64,000 nucleotides of DNA from Candidatus Hebobacterum abditum (GCA_029821875.1 JALGXW010000010.1:67859-131858), one strand, 5' to 3'. Positions 45,098 through 54,076 are shown, numbered from the stretch's first letter. Numbers and translations are program-made. The notes: generated from the sequence alone by a model not told the origin.

Positions 45098-45589
45098 ATG
45101 CCGCGCCGTCTCCTCGCCATGAGACTGGTCCCGGCAGACGCGTTCACCGGGCTGCTGCAAGAGCTGCGCCGCAGGGAGCCAGACGCGGAGATAACCGCTC
45201 TGGCGGCGTCTGACCACATCGATGGTGCCAGCGAAGTCATTGACTGGCGCCGGACAGGTGGCCGCCAGCTTGCGACGGAGCTCCGGCGCCGCTGTTTCGA
45301 CGTTGTGGTGCTCGCGCACGGGCAGGATCATTACGCGACGCGCGCCTACTGGAGAGCGGTGCTCCTGGTCTCGCTCACCGGCGCGCGTGAAGTGGTCCTT
45401 TGCGAGGAAGGCCAGCTCGGCCGGCGGCACAGCGTGTTCGCCGGGGCCGGCCGGGCTGTCCTGCAGGCAGTCCAAGAGACCTGTGGTGCGGCATTTGCGC
45501 TACTGGTCCTGCTGCCAGTGGTCCTGATGGCTGTGGTCACTGATCTGGCTGAGGGCACTAGCCTCGCGATCGGCAGGAGGCGCGGTTGA
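45098..45589 (+). CDS. stand-alone Rossmann-like half-domain protein with C-terminal TM (GT9 N-domain-like)
   Basis: RRLLAMRLVPADAFTGLLQELRRREPDAEITALAASD...LRRRCFDVVVLAHGQDHYATRAYWRAVLLVSLTGAREVVL + TM. Confidence 0.55.
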   Translation: MPRRLLAMRLVPADAFTGLLQELRRREPDAEITALAASDHIDGASEVIDWRRTGGRQLATELRRRCFDVVVLAHGQDHYATRAYWRAVLLVSLTGAREVVLCEEGQLGRRHSVFAGAGRAVLQAVQETCGAAFALLVLLPVVLMAVVTDLAEGTSLAIGRRRG

Positions 45590-45646
45590 GCGGACAAAAG
45601 ATAGTCTTGGCCGGAGCTTGTGAACCGGCTGAGTGAGGAGAGCTGA

Positions 45647-46687
45647 ATGAGGATTCTGGTGACGGGCGTCGCCGGCTTCATGGGGGGACATGTGGCCCAG
45701 GGGCTGGCGTCAGTGGGATACGAGGTGGTCGGCATAGACGACCTGAGCGGGGGGTTCGAGGAGAACGTGCCTGAAGGCGTGCACTTCTTTGAGCTCGACT
45801 TGCGGGACAGCGAGAAGACGGAGGCGGTCGTCGGCGAGTACCCGCCCGATGTGCTCTGCCACCTGGCGGCCAACGCCCGCGAGGGTGCCTCCCAGTTTCA
45901 GCCCCGCGACGTGTGCGGCCGGAATCTCATGGCCTACGCGAACGTCCTCGTGCCTGCCATCAGAAGCGGCGTGAAGAAGGTCGTGCTTTACAGCTCAATG
46001 GCCGTCTACGGCGACCAACAGGCTCCTTTCGATGAATGCATGCCGCGCCAGCCGGCCGACATCTACGGTGTGAACAAGACCGCGATGGAGGAGATGACCG
46101 AGATCCTGGCCGACGTGCACGAGTTCATGTACACCACCATTCGGCCCCACAATGTCTTTGGAGAGCGCCAGAGTCTGCAGGATCCCTTCCGCAACGTGGT
46201 CGGGATCTTCATGAACCGGATAATGCGCGGCGAGCCGCTCTACGTGTACGGCGATGGTGAGCAGAAGAGGGCGTTCAGCTACATTGGCGATTCGCTTCCA
46301 GCCTTCCTGCGGGCGGCCGAGCTAAGGCCGGAGCTCGACGGCGAAGTCGTGAACGTGGGTGGCAAGACGCCCATCACCGTGAACGAGCTGATCGAGATCG
46401 TGGGCACCGAATGCGGCGACGTAGTCGAGGTGATCTACCTGCCCGAACGGCCGCGAGAGGTGACGCATGCCTACTCCACGTGGCAAAAGTCCGTAGAGCT
46501 ACTGCGCTACGAGGAGCGCTTCGGCCTGAGAGAGGGGATTCGCCGCATGGCCGAATGGGCGCGCGCGAAGGGGCCTCAGCCGTGGAGCGATGAGCGGCTG
46601 GAGTTGCCAAGTGCGAAGGCACCACACATCTGGCTGACCGAAGAAGACCGACAAGAAGGGATTCCCGGCAAACGAAGCCAGCCGTGA
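45647..46687 (+). CDS. NAD-dependent sugar epimerase/dehydratase (SDR)
   Basis: MRILVTGVAGFMGGHVAQGL, YSSMAVYGDQ, YGVNKTAMEEM, RPHNVFGERQ. Confidence 0.93.
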   Translation: MRILVTGVAGFMGGHVAQGLASVGYEVVGIDDLSGGFEENVPEGVHFFELDLRDSEKTEAVVGEYPPDVLCHLAANAREGASQFQPRDVCGRNLMAYANVLVPAIRSGVKKVVLYSSMAVYGDQQAPFDECMPRQPADIYGVNKTAMEEMTEILADVHEFMYTTIRPHNVFGERQSLQDPFRNVVGIFMNRIMRGEPLYVYGDGEQKRAFSYIGDSLPAFLRAAELRPELDGEVVNVGGKTPITVNELIEIVGTECGDVVEVIYLPERPREVTHAYSTWQKSVELLRYEERFGLREGIRRMAEWARAKGPQPWSDERLELPSAKAPHIWLTEEDRQEGIPGKRSQP

Positions 46688-49641
46688 GCCGACTCCGCGC
46701 GAGCTTGATAATCTCCAGTTGGAACGGCCGACACCTCTTGGAGACGTGTCTTCCGCGCGTTCTGCGCGCCCTTGCTCACGCCGGGGGCAGGCACGAGGTC
46801 ATCGTTGTAGACGACGGCAGCGCCGACGACACGGTCGAGTTCATTCACCGCGAGTTCCCGGAGGTGCGGCTGCTGCCCCTGGCTCGCAACCTGCGCTTCG
46901 CCCGCGCCAACAACGCCGCGGCTCGCGTGGCGGAAGGCGACATCCTCGTCTTCCTGAACAACGATATGCACGTATCCGTGGATTTCCTTTCGCCTCTGCT
47001 CCGCCACTTCGAGAATCCATCTGTCTTCGCCACAACCGCCCGGATCGAGATGCAGCCGCGCCGTGTTGCAGGTGGCCTCATCCAAGAGACAGGACTTGTG
47101 CGGGCCCGATTCGTGGGCGGCTTCTTCGTGCTCCAGCACGAGCATCCGATCACCGAGGAGCCGGTTCGGGTGCTCTATGCCGGTGGGGGCTCCAGCGCCG
47201 TGCGGCGGGACCAGTTCTTCGAACTTGGGGGCTTCGATCGCTTGTTCCGCCCATTCTACTTCGAGGACCTCGACGTGTCCTATCGGGCGCAGAAGAGGGG
47301 CTGGCACGTCGTGTATGAGCCGAAGAGCCGGATGGTGCACATGCACCGCCGCACAAACACCCCGGCGAACTTCCCCGGCCGCTACGTCGATCTGATGTTC
47401 GGCAAGAACAGCTTGCTGTTCACGTGGAAAGTGTTGACCGATTCCCGGCTCGTCCGCCAGCACTTCAGGGCCTTGTGGGCCAGGCTGATGAGGCCGAGTC
47501 TCGACCCGGGGCTCGCCGCAGTCTTCTTCCGAGCGGCGGCCCAGCTGCCGGAACTGGTGCGCTCCCGCCATCGTGCGCGGCGCGGCGAGGCGCTGACCGA
47601 CCAGCAGACCATTGCCCTCGCGGCCGCTGCCCGCGGAGACGAGGCGACAGACGCCGGGAGCATACCATACGCCTCCAGCGGCCGCGGCAAGCGGGTGCTT
47701 GTGGTCGGCTTCTCCCCACTGCCGTTCGAGAAGGAGAGACGCATCGGCGCCCTCTGCTTCCGAACCTGGCACGTCACCCAGGCGATGCTGGCGGCGGGCC
47801 ACGAGGTCACACTGGTCGCCGTTCGGATGTCGGGCGCCTATGAGCAGGAGAGCACTCGTCCCCCGGCACTGCGCTTTCGCGGCAGCCACTTCACCTATTA
47901 CTCGCTCGACCATGCCACCTTCGAGGACGGGCGGATGCTGCGACGGATCTGCGAGCGGGTGGACCCCGAGGCGATCGTGACGGTTCATTCGTACCCAACA
48001 TGGGCTGCCTCTCGGCTGCCATCAGATGCTCCCATGTGGGCCGACCTGAATGGCTATGCCATGACCGAGGCCCAGGCGCAGGCGGCCGTGATCCGGGATG
48101 ACTCGCCTGTGACCGAGGCCTGGAAGTGGGAGCAGGCCGCGCTGGCCAGGGCCGATGTCTTCTCCGTGGTGTCCGTGCGTCAGAAGTTCGCGCTCATCGG
48201 AGAGCTTGCCGCCGTCGGCCGGCTCACGAGTGGCAACTACGGAGACGACCGCGTCCACTACATGCCGAACGCGATCGATCCCGAGCCGTATCGCCATGCG
48301 CGACGGGCCTTGCGCGGGACAGTCGTCGGCGAGGGCGACTTCGTGGTCCTCTGGGCCGGGGGCTACAACACGTGGACCGACGTCGACACGCTCTTCGGGG
48401 GGCTGACCGCGGCGATGCGGGAGGAGCCCCGTCTCCGGTTTGTCTCGCTCGGCGGCGCCATGCCCGGCCGAGACGAAACGACCTACTACCGGTTCAGGCG
48501 ACTGGTGGATGAGAGCGACCTCGCGGATCGTTTTGTCTTCGCGGGGTGGGTGCCCACTGACGACGTGCCCAATTACTACTTCGAGAGCGACGTTGGTATC
48601 AACATCGACCGCTACAGCTACGAGATGCTCATCGGATGTAGGTATAGGATACTGGACATGCTGCGCGCCGGGCTGCCTGTGGTCACAACGCTCGGCACCG
48701 AGATCAGCCATCTGGTCGAACACGAACGGCTCGGCGCTACCTTCGCGCCGGGAGACGCACAGGGGCTCAAGGGCGCTCTGCTCGAGCTGGCGCGAGACGA
48801 ACCACGGCGTCGCCGATCCGCGACCCGCGCGCGAGACTACGTCCTCAAGAATCGACTCGCCGAAACCGTGATGCGTCCGCTGAAGGAGTGGACGGCCGAC
48901 CCGAGGCCCTCGGCCGACCGTCTCCGGGCGCCGAGGAGCGAACCCGCGCTCTGGCAGCCCCGCAGCTTCGCGGGGCGGCTCGGGAAGGCCTTGGAGACGC
49001 GCGGCCTCCGAGGCGGAATCGGCGAGGTGGCGCGACTCTTGGCGAGCGGCCTCGCGGAACTGCTCAGCAGGGCATTCGTGCGGAGGCGAGCAGTCAGACC
49101 CTGGGGGCTGGATCCGCGGGAGCCCCCGCACACCACTCTCGTCATCCGCGCCACCGATCTGAGCACCACGACCCAGGCGGTGCGGCGCGTCCAGCAGGGC
49201 TATCCGGCCGCTGAGATCGCGGTCCTAGTGCCGGAGTCACTCGCCGAGGAGACGCGGTACGAGGCGGACGCCGACATCATCCCGGCCGCGAGGTTAGAGG
49301 GTTGCGGCTACCGGGTGAGCAGCGGCTTGGTGAACGCGCTGCGCGAGCGCAGGTTCGACACCGTGGTCGTGGCCGGCGAGGGGAATCGCCGGGCAGAAGC
49401 GTTGGCCCTCCTGTGCGGCGCAGACAGGCGAGTGGAAGTGCGGCACGATGGCGCAGCCCATGTCTTCTGGATCGCTCCGTACAAGCCCCTTGCCGCGGTT
49501 CTGGGCATCGTCGTGGGCGCGGTCGAGAAACTCATACTCACCACACTCGTGGGCCTGATCTGGGGAAGCCTCGCGGCGGAAGGCCGTCTGTGGAGCCTCC
49601 GTCGCCGCCTGGGCGTCGGAGGTGGTCAAGCGCACAACTAG
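46684..49641 (+). CDS. trimodular GT2-GT4 glycosyltransferase with C-terminal Rossmann-like half-domain and TM
   Basis: LIISSWNGRHLLETCLPRVLRAL (GT2); KRVLVVGFSPLPFEKERRIGALCFRTWHVTQAM...(GT4); TLVIRATDLSTTTQAVRRVQQGYPAAEIAVLVPE...FDTVVVAGEGNRRAEALALLCGADRRVEV. Confidence 0.85.
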   Translation: MSRLRASLIISSWNGRHLLETCLPRVLRALAHAGGRHEVIVVDDGSADDTVEFIHREFPEVRLLPLARNLRFARANNAAARVAEGDILVFLNNDMHVSVDFLSPLLRHFENPSVFATTARIEMQPRRVAGGLIQETGLVRARFVGGFFVLQHEHPITEEPVRVLYAGGGSSAVRRDQFFELGGFDRLFRPFYFEDLDVSYRAQKRGWHVVYEPKSRMVHMHRRTNTPANFPGRYVDLMFGKNSLLFTWKVLTDSRLVRQHFRALWARLMRPSLDPGLAAVFFRAAAQLPELVRSRHRARRGEALTDQQTIALAAAARGDEATDAGSIPYASSGRGKRVLVVGFSPLPFEKERRIGALCFRTWHVTQAMLAAGHEVTLVAVRMSGAYEQESTRPPALRFRGSHFTYYSLDHATFEDGRMLRRICERVDPEAIVTVHSYPTWAASRLPSDAPMWADLNGYAMTEAQAQAAVIRDDSPVTEAWKWEQAALARADVFSVVSVRQKFALIGELAAVGRLTSGNYGDDRVHYMPNAIDPEPYRHARRALRGTVVGEGDFVVLWAGGYNTWTDVDTLFGGLTAAMREEPRLRFVSLGGAMPGRDETTYYRFRRLVDESDLADRFVFAGWVPTDDVPNYYFESDVGINIDRYSYEMLIGCRYRILDMLRAGLPVVTTLGTEISHLVEHERLGATFAPGDAQGLKGALLELARDEPRRRRSATRARDYVLKNRLAETVMRPLKEWTADPRPSADRLRAPRSEPALWQPRSFAGRLGKALETRGLRGGIGEVARLLASGLAELLSRAFVRRRAVRPWGLDPREPPHTTLVIRATDLSTTTQAVRRVQQGYPAAEIAVLVPESLAEETRYEADADIIPAARLEGCGYRVSSGLVNALRERRFDTVVVAGEGNRRAEALALLCGADRRVEVRHDGAAHVFWIAPYKPLAAVLGIVVGAVEKLILTTLVGLIWGSLAAEGRLWSLRRRLGVGGGQAHN

Positions 49642-49651
49642 GGAGGGATGT

Positions 49652-50236
49652 GTGAGTCGCCCGGCGGTCTTCCTGGATCGCGATGGCACGATAGTCCGCG
49701 AGGCCGATTACCTGCGGTCGCCGGAGGAACTGCGCCTGCTCCCCCGCGCAGCCGATGCGATCCGCCGACTGAACGAGATTGGCTTCGCGGTCGTCGTGGC
49801 AACGAATCAGTCCGGAGTCGCGCGGGGCCTGCTCACCGAGGACGACCTGGCTCAGGTGCACAGGACACTCCAACAGCGGCTGGCCAAGCGGGGCGCGCGC
49901 CTCGACCACATCTACTTCTGTCCACATCACCCAACTGCCGGCAGGGGGCGGTACCGCCAGGAATGCTCCTGCCGCAAGCCAGCGCCGGGGATGCTCCTGC
50001 GAGCGGCAGAGGAACTCGGCCTTGACTTGAGCCGGTGCTTCGCCGTGGGCGACAGCCCCCGCGACCTCATCGCGGGCAGGCAGGCCGGGTGCAGAACGGT
50101 CCTCGTCCGCACGGGCTATGGCGGGCGTGCCGAGGCCGAATCGGACGATCCCCTGCCCGCCGATTATGTCGCCGACGACCTGGCCGCGGCGGTAGAGTGG
50201 ATAGTCGAGCAGCACGGGACGCGCTCAGGCCGATGA
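49652..50236 (+). CDS. HAD-IIIA histidinol-phosphatase/heptose-bisphosphate phosphatase family (GmhB-like)
   Basis: VFLDRDGTIVREADYL, FAVVVATNQSGVARG, FCPHHPTAGRGRYRQECSCRKPAPGML, VGDSPRDLIAGRQAG. Confidence 0.92.
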   Translation: MSRPAVFLDRDGTIVREADYLRSPEELRLLPRAADAIRRLNEIGFAVVVATNQSGVARGLLTEDDLAQVHRTLQQRLAKRGARLDHIYFCPHHPTAGRGRYRQECSCRKPAPGMLLRAAEELGLDLSRCFAVGDSPRDLIAGRQAGCRTVLVRTGYGGRAEAESDDPLPADYVADDLAAAVEWIVEQHGTRSGR

Positions 50237-51177
50237 AGGCCACTGTGATCATCGTGAACCACAACGGCCGGGACCTCTTGGCCGAGTCCGTGCCGGCCGC
50301 GCTGGCGGCCGCCCGCGCGGCGGGAGAGCACGACGTAGTCGTCGCCGACGACGCGAGCTCCGACGACAGCGTCGCCTTCGTGCAGGACAACTTCCCCGAG
50401 GCTAAAGCGCTGGCGCTACCGAAGGGCGGATTCGGAGCCGCCTGCAACACCGCGGTGGCGGCGGCCGAGAGCGAGGCCGCCGTCATTCTCAACAACGACG
50501 TTGTCGTCACGACCGACTTCCTGCCCCCGCTCCTCGACGACCTCGGTCAGCCCGACGTGTTCGCTGTCGGCTGCAAGTTCCTGAACCCCGATGGCACGCT
50601 CACAGACGCGCTTGGCAATCGCACCTCTGGTGAGTGGCAGGGGGGACTGCTCCACATTCGCCACGAGACGCGGCCGGAGCGGCTCACGGAAACCTGCCCG
50701 CAGTTGTACCCGAATGGCGGTGGCATGGCGTTCTGGCGAGATAAGTGGCTGGAGCTTGGGGGATTCGACCCCTTGTTTCGGCCGCTTTACTGGGAGGACG
50801 TAGACATCGGCTATCGCGCGTGGGGACGCGGTTGGCGGGTCTTGTTCGAGCCGCGCAGCATCGTCCATCACGACCAGGGGAGCACGATGGCGCGCCTGCA
50901 CCGTCCCGCTCACATCGAGCGCATGTCCGCCAAGAACGGCATCCTCTTCGCCTGGAAGAACCTGCTCGACGGCGCCCGATTCCGCCGGGCGGTCGCGGCG
51001 CAGGCCCGCTGGGCAGCGGACGATGTTCTCATCGGCGGCCTGCCGCCCCGCACGGCCGCGCTCTGGTGGGCCTTCCGGCAGCTCGGCCAGGCCTGCCGCG
51101 CCCGCGCCCGAGAGCGACGGGAGCGGATTCTCTCGGACGACGAGATCCTGAGCGCCTCTGCAGGAGGGAGCCCGTGA
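50233..51177 (+). CDS. GT2 glycosyltransferase
   Basis: KATVIIVNHNGRDLLAESVPAAL, DDASSDDSVAF, ILNNDVVV, LFRPLYWEDVDIGYRA; ATGA coupling. Confidence 0.92.
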   Translation: MKATVIIVNHNGRDLLAESVPAALAAARAAGEHDVVVADDASSDDSVAFVQDNFPEAKALALPKGGFGAACNTAVAAAESEAAVILNNDVVVTTDFLPPLLDDLGQPDVFAVGCKFLNPDGTLTDALGNRTSGEWQGGLLHIRHETRPERLTETCPQLYPNGGGMAFWRDKWLELGGFDPLFRPLYWEDVDIGYRAWGRGWRVLFEPRSIVHHDQGSTMARLHRPAHIERMSAKNGILFAWKNLLDGARFRRAVAAQARWAADDVLIGGLPPRTAALWWAFRQLGQACRARARERRERILSDDEILSASAGGSP

Positions 51178-51689
51178 CTGGGAAGAGCGGGGCCAGCGTG
51201 CTCTTGCTGACGTTCGCTCGCCGCGGTGAAGAGCAGGCGATCCGCGACGCGCTGGCACACATGCGCTCCGAGATCCCCGACGCAGACGTCTTCGCCGTCG
51301 GCACGCCCGTCTCGGCGCCGCTCCTTCAGGAGGCCGGTGTGGAGAGCGTGATCATATACGGGGCGGGGCGCGGCGCGCGGGCCGTAGTGCGAGAGTCCCG
51401 CTCGCGGCGTCCAAAGGCGGCCGCGATCATCTACTGGGAGCCGCGTCTTGCGGGGCACCTCAAGCTGGAGGCCCTCGCCCTCCTCGCCGGCGCGAGGGTC
51501 ACGCACCGGTTCCCCCCCGGGTCAGATGCGAGGCCCGTCGGGCGGCTTGGCCTCATGTCGTCCGTAGCCTCGAAATCGGCGAAGTCGCTTCTGTGCGCGG
51601 CCGCGGGCGCGGCTCTGTGTGGCATCGCGTTCGCGTGCCTGCTGGTGAGTCAGACTCTCGCGGGAGGCAGCCGTGCGCGTAGGTCTTGA
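51174..51689 (+). CDS. Rossmann-like half-domain protein with C-terminal TM
   Basis: SVLLLTFARRGEEQAIRDALAHMRSEIPDADVFAV...LKLEALALLAGARVTHRF + TM LLCAAAGAALCGIAFACLLV; GTG start. Confidence 0.5.
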   Translation: MTGKSGASVLLLTFARRGEEQAIRDALAHMRSEIPDADVFAVGTPVSAPLLQEAGVESVIIYGAGRGARAVVRESRSRRPKAAAIIYWEPRLAGHLKLEALALLAGARVTHRFPPGSDARPVGRLGLMSSVASKSAKSLLCAAAGAALCGIAFACLLVSQTLAGGSRARRS

Positions 51690-52794
51690 TGGGCGGGCGC
51701 TCACATCGGCGACCCGATCCGGCGTCGAGAACTACGTTGTCAGCCTCCTCCGTGCCCTTGCGGAGCTCGACGAGAGGCCCGACATCACCGCCTACCTCGA
51801 CCGCGAGATTGCCGACCCTGACCTGGAGGGCGCACTGCGCGCCGGCAGGATAGACACCGCGATCCTACGCGCCCCGCGCGGGTGGCTGCAGGTGGCGCTC
51901 CCGTGGCGTTTGTGGCGCGACCGTGTCAGCCTGGTGCACCTCCCCAGCACGATCGTCCCCTTCCTGATGCCGTGCCCCGCGGTCGTCACTGTCCATGACC
52001 TGGCCTTCAGGCATTATCCTCAGACCTACTCCTCCGATGATCTTCAAATGCAGGCCCGAGCCCTGCTAGGGGCAGCCAGCAAGACCGCCCATGTTATCGC
52101 AGTGTCTGAGACCACAGCCCGCGACCTGGTGACCTTCGTCGGCGTCCCGACGGACAGAATCTCGGTCATCCCGCTGGGAGTATCGAGTGTCTTCTCGCCG
52201 GACGGGCCGCCCCTGACCAGCGACGCCTTCCCCCTCGCAGAGCAGCTGTCAGAGGGATACATCCTGCACACGGGAGGTCTTCATCCTCGGAAGAACCTCG
52301 AGCGGCTCCTCGATGCGTATGCGGGTCTATCGGCCGAGATGTCCCTCCCACCGCTCGCCATTGTCGGTGATTCACAGTCCAGATGGGGAAGGCGCGTGGC
52401 GCAGAGAGCGCAGTCGCTCGACCTCGCTGGCAATGTGGTCTTCACCGGCCCGCTGTCCGAGAGCGTGCTTGCATCGCTCTACCGAAGTGCGAGGCTCGTC
52501 GTGTATCCCTCTCTGTACGAGGGATTCGGCCTGCCGATACTGGAGGGCATGGCCTCGGGAGTGCCCGTGCTGACGTCTGACCGCTCCAGCATGCCCGAGG
52601 TGGCCGGCAACGCGGCGATACTGGTGGACCCGGAGAGCGGCGAGCAGATCGCCCAGGGGCTGAAGGCGGGCCTGACAGACGAACGCCTGCGTGAGGAGCT
52701 GGTGCCCCGGGGCCTCGCCAGAAGCCGTTACTACACCTGGGAGCTGACGGCCCGAGAGACTCTGGCAGTCTACGAGCGCGTTGTGGAGCGGTAG
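51673..52794 (+). CDS. GT4 glycosyltransferase
   Basis: MRVGLDGRALTSATRSGVENYVVSLLRAL, YILHTGGLHPRKNLERLLDAY, PSLYEGFGLPILEGMASGVPVLTSDRSSMPEVAG. Confidence 0.95.
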   Translation: MRVGLDGRALTSATRSGVENYVVSLLRALAELDERPDITAYLDREIADPDLEGALRAGRIDTAILRAPRGWLQVALPWRLWRDRVSLVHLPSTIVPFLMPCPAVVTVHDLAFRHYPQTYSSDDLQMQARALLGAASKTAHVIAVSETTARDLVTFVGVPTDRISVIPLGVSSVFSPDGPPLTSDAFPLAEQLSEGYILHTGGLHPRKNLERLLDAYAGLSAEMSLPPLAIVGDSQSRWGRRVAQRAQSLDLAGNVVFTGPLSESVLASLYRSARLVVYPSLYEGFGLPILEGMASGVPVLTSDRSSMPEVAGNAAILVDPESGEQIAQGLKAGLTDERLREELVPRGLARSRYYTWELTARETLAVYERVVER

Positions 52795-52823
52795 GCAGAA
52801 AAAGACACAATCTGCGGCGTGGC

Positions 52824-52853
52824 TGAATCCTTTTGTGTCGGGTCTGCGTATGA
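52824..52853 (+). promoter_or_regulatory. candidate ECF-type promoter upstream of the sigma factor
   Basis: TGAATCCTTTT...CGTATGA spacing compatible with an ECF promoter; overlaps half of the GACACAA/TTGTGTC inverted repeat. Confidence 0.35.
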
Positions 52854-52871
52854 CCCTATGGCGGAGGGCGG

Positions 52872-53444
52872 GTGATGAGTGACAGCGAGGCCGGGCGGGA
52901 GGACGCGAGGCTGATCGCCCGCTGTCTCGATGGCGACCGCCCCGCGTTCGACCTCCTCGTCTCCCGCCACTACCGCGGGGTCTACAACGTGATATACCGT
53001 ATGCTTCCGAGCTCGGATGACGCAGCAGATGTGACGCAGGAGGCATTCCTGCGCGCCTACACACGTCTGGACACCTTCAACCTCGGTCGCTCGTTCCCGG
53101 CCTGGCTCCGAGCCATCGCCTCCAACCTCTGCATCGATCACCTGCGCCGCCGACGGTCACAGACCGTCTCACTGGACCAGCGTCTGGAGTCAGGCCTGGA
53201 GCCGGCCGACGAATCGCCGGACGCTTCCCCGGAGAACCAGTTGACAGTGGCCGAGGACTCGAGACGTGTGTTGGCGGCTGTACACCAACTTCCCGAGAAG
53301 CAGAAAGCGGTACTGGTCCTGCGCCACATTGAGGGCATGAAGCTTAACGAGATCGCCGAGGCGCTGCGGATGCCCGTGGGAACAGTGAAGACGATGCTCT
53401 TCCGCGGGCGGGCCGCGGTCCGAGAGATGGTGGGTGAGCTATGA
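52872..53444 (+). CDS. ECF RNA polymerase sigma factor
   Basis: FDLLVSRHYRGVYNVIYRML...DVTQEAFLRAYTRLDTF...LPEKQKAVLVLRHIEGMKLNEIAEALRMPVGTVKTMLFRGRAAVRE. Confidence 0.95.
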   Translation: MMSDSEAGREDARLIARCLDGDRPAFDLLVSRHYRGVYNVIYRMLPSSDDAADVTQEAFLRAYTRLDTFNLGRSFPAWLRAIASNLCIDHLRRRRSQTVSLDQRLESGLEPADESPDASPENQLTVAEDSRRVLAAVHQLPEKQKAVLVLRHIEGMKLNEIAEALRMPVGTVKTMLFRGRAAVREMVGEL

Positions 53445-54064
53445 GGAGAGCGAAGATGAACTGCTCCCGAGTGAAGTCGTTGCTGGAGGAGTACTTCGAG
53501 GAGAGCCTTCCTGAGCCGCAGGCGACAGCCGTGGCGGCACACGTGGCGACCTGCACCGATTGCGCGGCCGAGCTGCGGCAGATCGAGCGAGTGGTGGCAG
53601 CGCTGGCGGCCGTGCCCGCGGCGGTCCCGAGCGAGGAGCTGCTGCGCTCGATCACGGCACGGGCGGCAGAGCTGCCGAGGCCGGACAGAGGCAGGATGGT
53701 GTGGCTGAGGCGATGGCGCTGGGCGGTTGTGGCGGCCGGCACTGGGATGGCGGCGGTCGGCGCGGCGGCGTCGGCCGTGGCCGTGCTGGTCTGGCTCGGG
53801 CTTGGGTCGCATGTCCCAGGCTCGGGATGGGTCGCGGACGCGGGGGCATTCTTGCGGCGATGGGTGGACGCGACGTCGGGCGGGATGGTCGCGCTGTGGG
53901 AGCAGGCGCTCGAGGCCGTGTACGGACTGGGGCTCGCCTTGCAGGCGGCGGCCCCGACCATCGGCGTGTACGTCGCGGCAGAGGTCGGAATCCTTTTGGC
54001 AATCGTCTTCGTATTGCGTATGGGTCGGCGCCGAGAGGCGGTTCGGCCGACGGTGCTGATCTGA
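53441..54064 (+). CDS. anti-sigma factor, zf-HC2 membrane protein
   Basis: MNCSRVKSLLEEYFEESLPEPQATAVAAHVATCTDCAAELRQIERV; TMs; coupled to the sigma factor. Confidence 0.88.
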   Translation: MRRAKMNCSRVKSLLEEYFEESLPEPQATAVAAHVATCTDCAAELRQIERVVAALAAVPAAVPSEELLRSITARAAELPRPDRGRMVWLRRWRWAVVAAGTGMAAVGAAASAVAVLVWLGLGSHVPGSGWVADAGAFLRRWVDATSGGMVALWEQALEAVYGLGLALQAAAPTIGVYVAAEVGILLAIVFVLRMGRRREAVRPTVLI

Positions 54065-54076
54065 AAGGGTGTTGAG

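Noticed and set aside
44264-45475. Minus-strand 403-aa ORF
   Set aside because: Antisense to a clear GT2 gene and the anchored module; no domain pattern
46576-47988. Minus-strand 470-aa ORF
   Set aside because: Antisense to the multidomain glycosyltransferase; no protein-like signature
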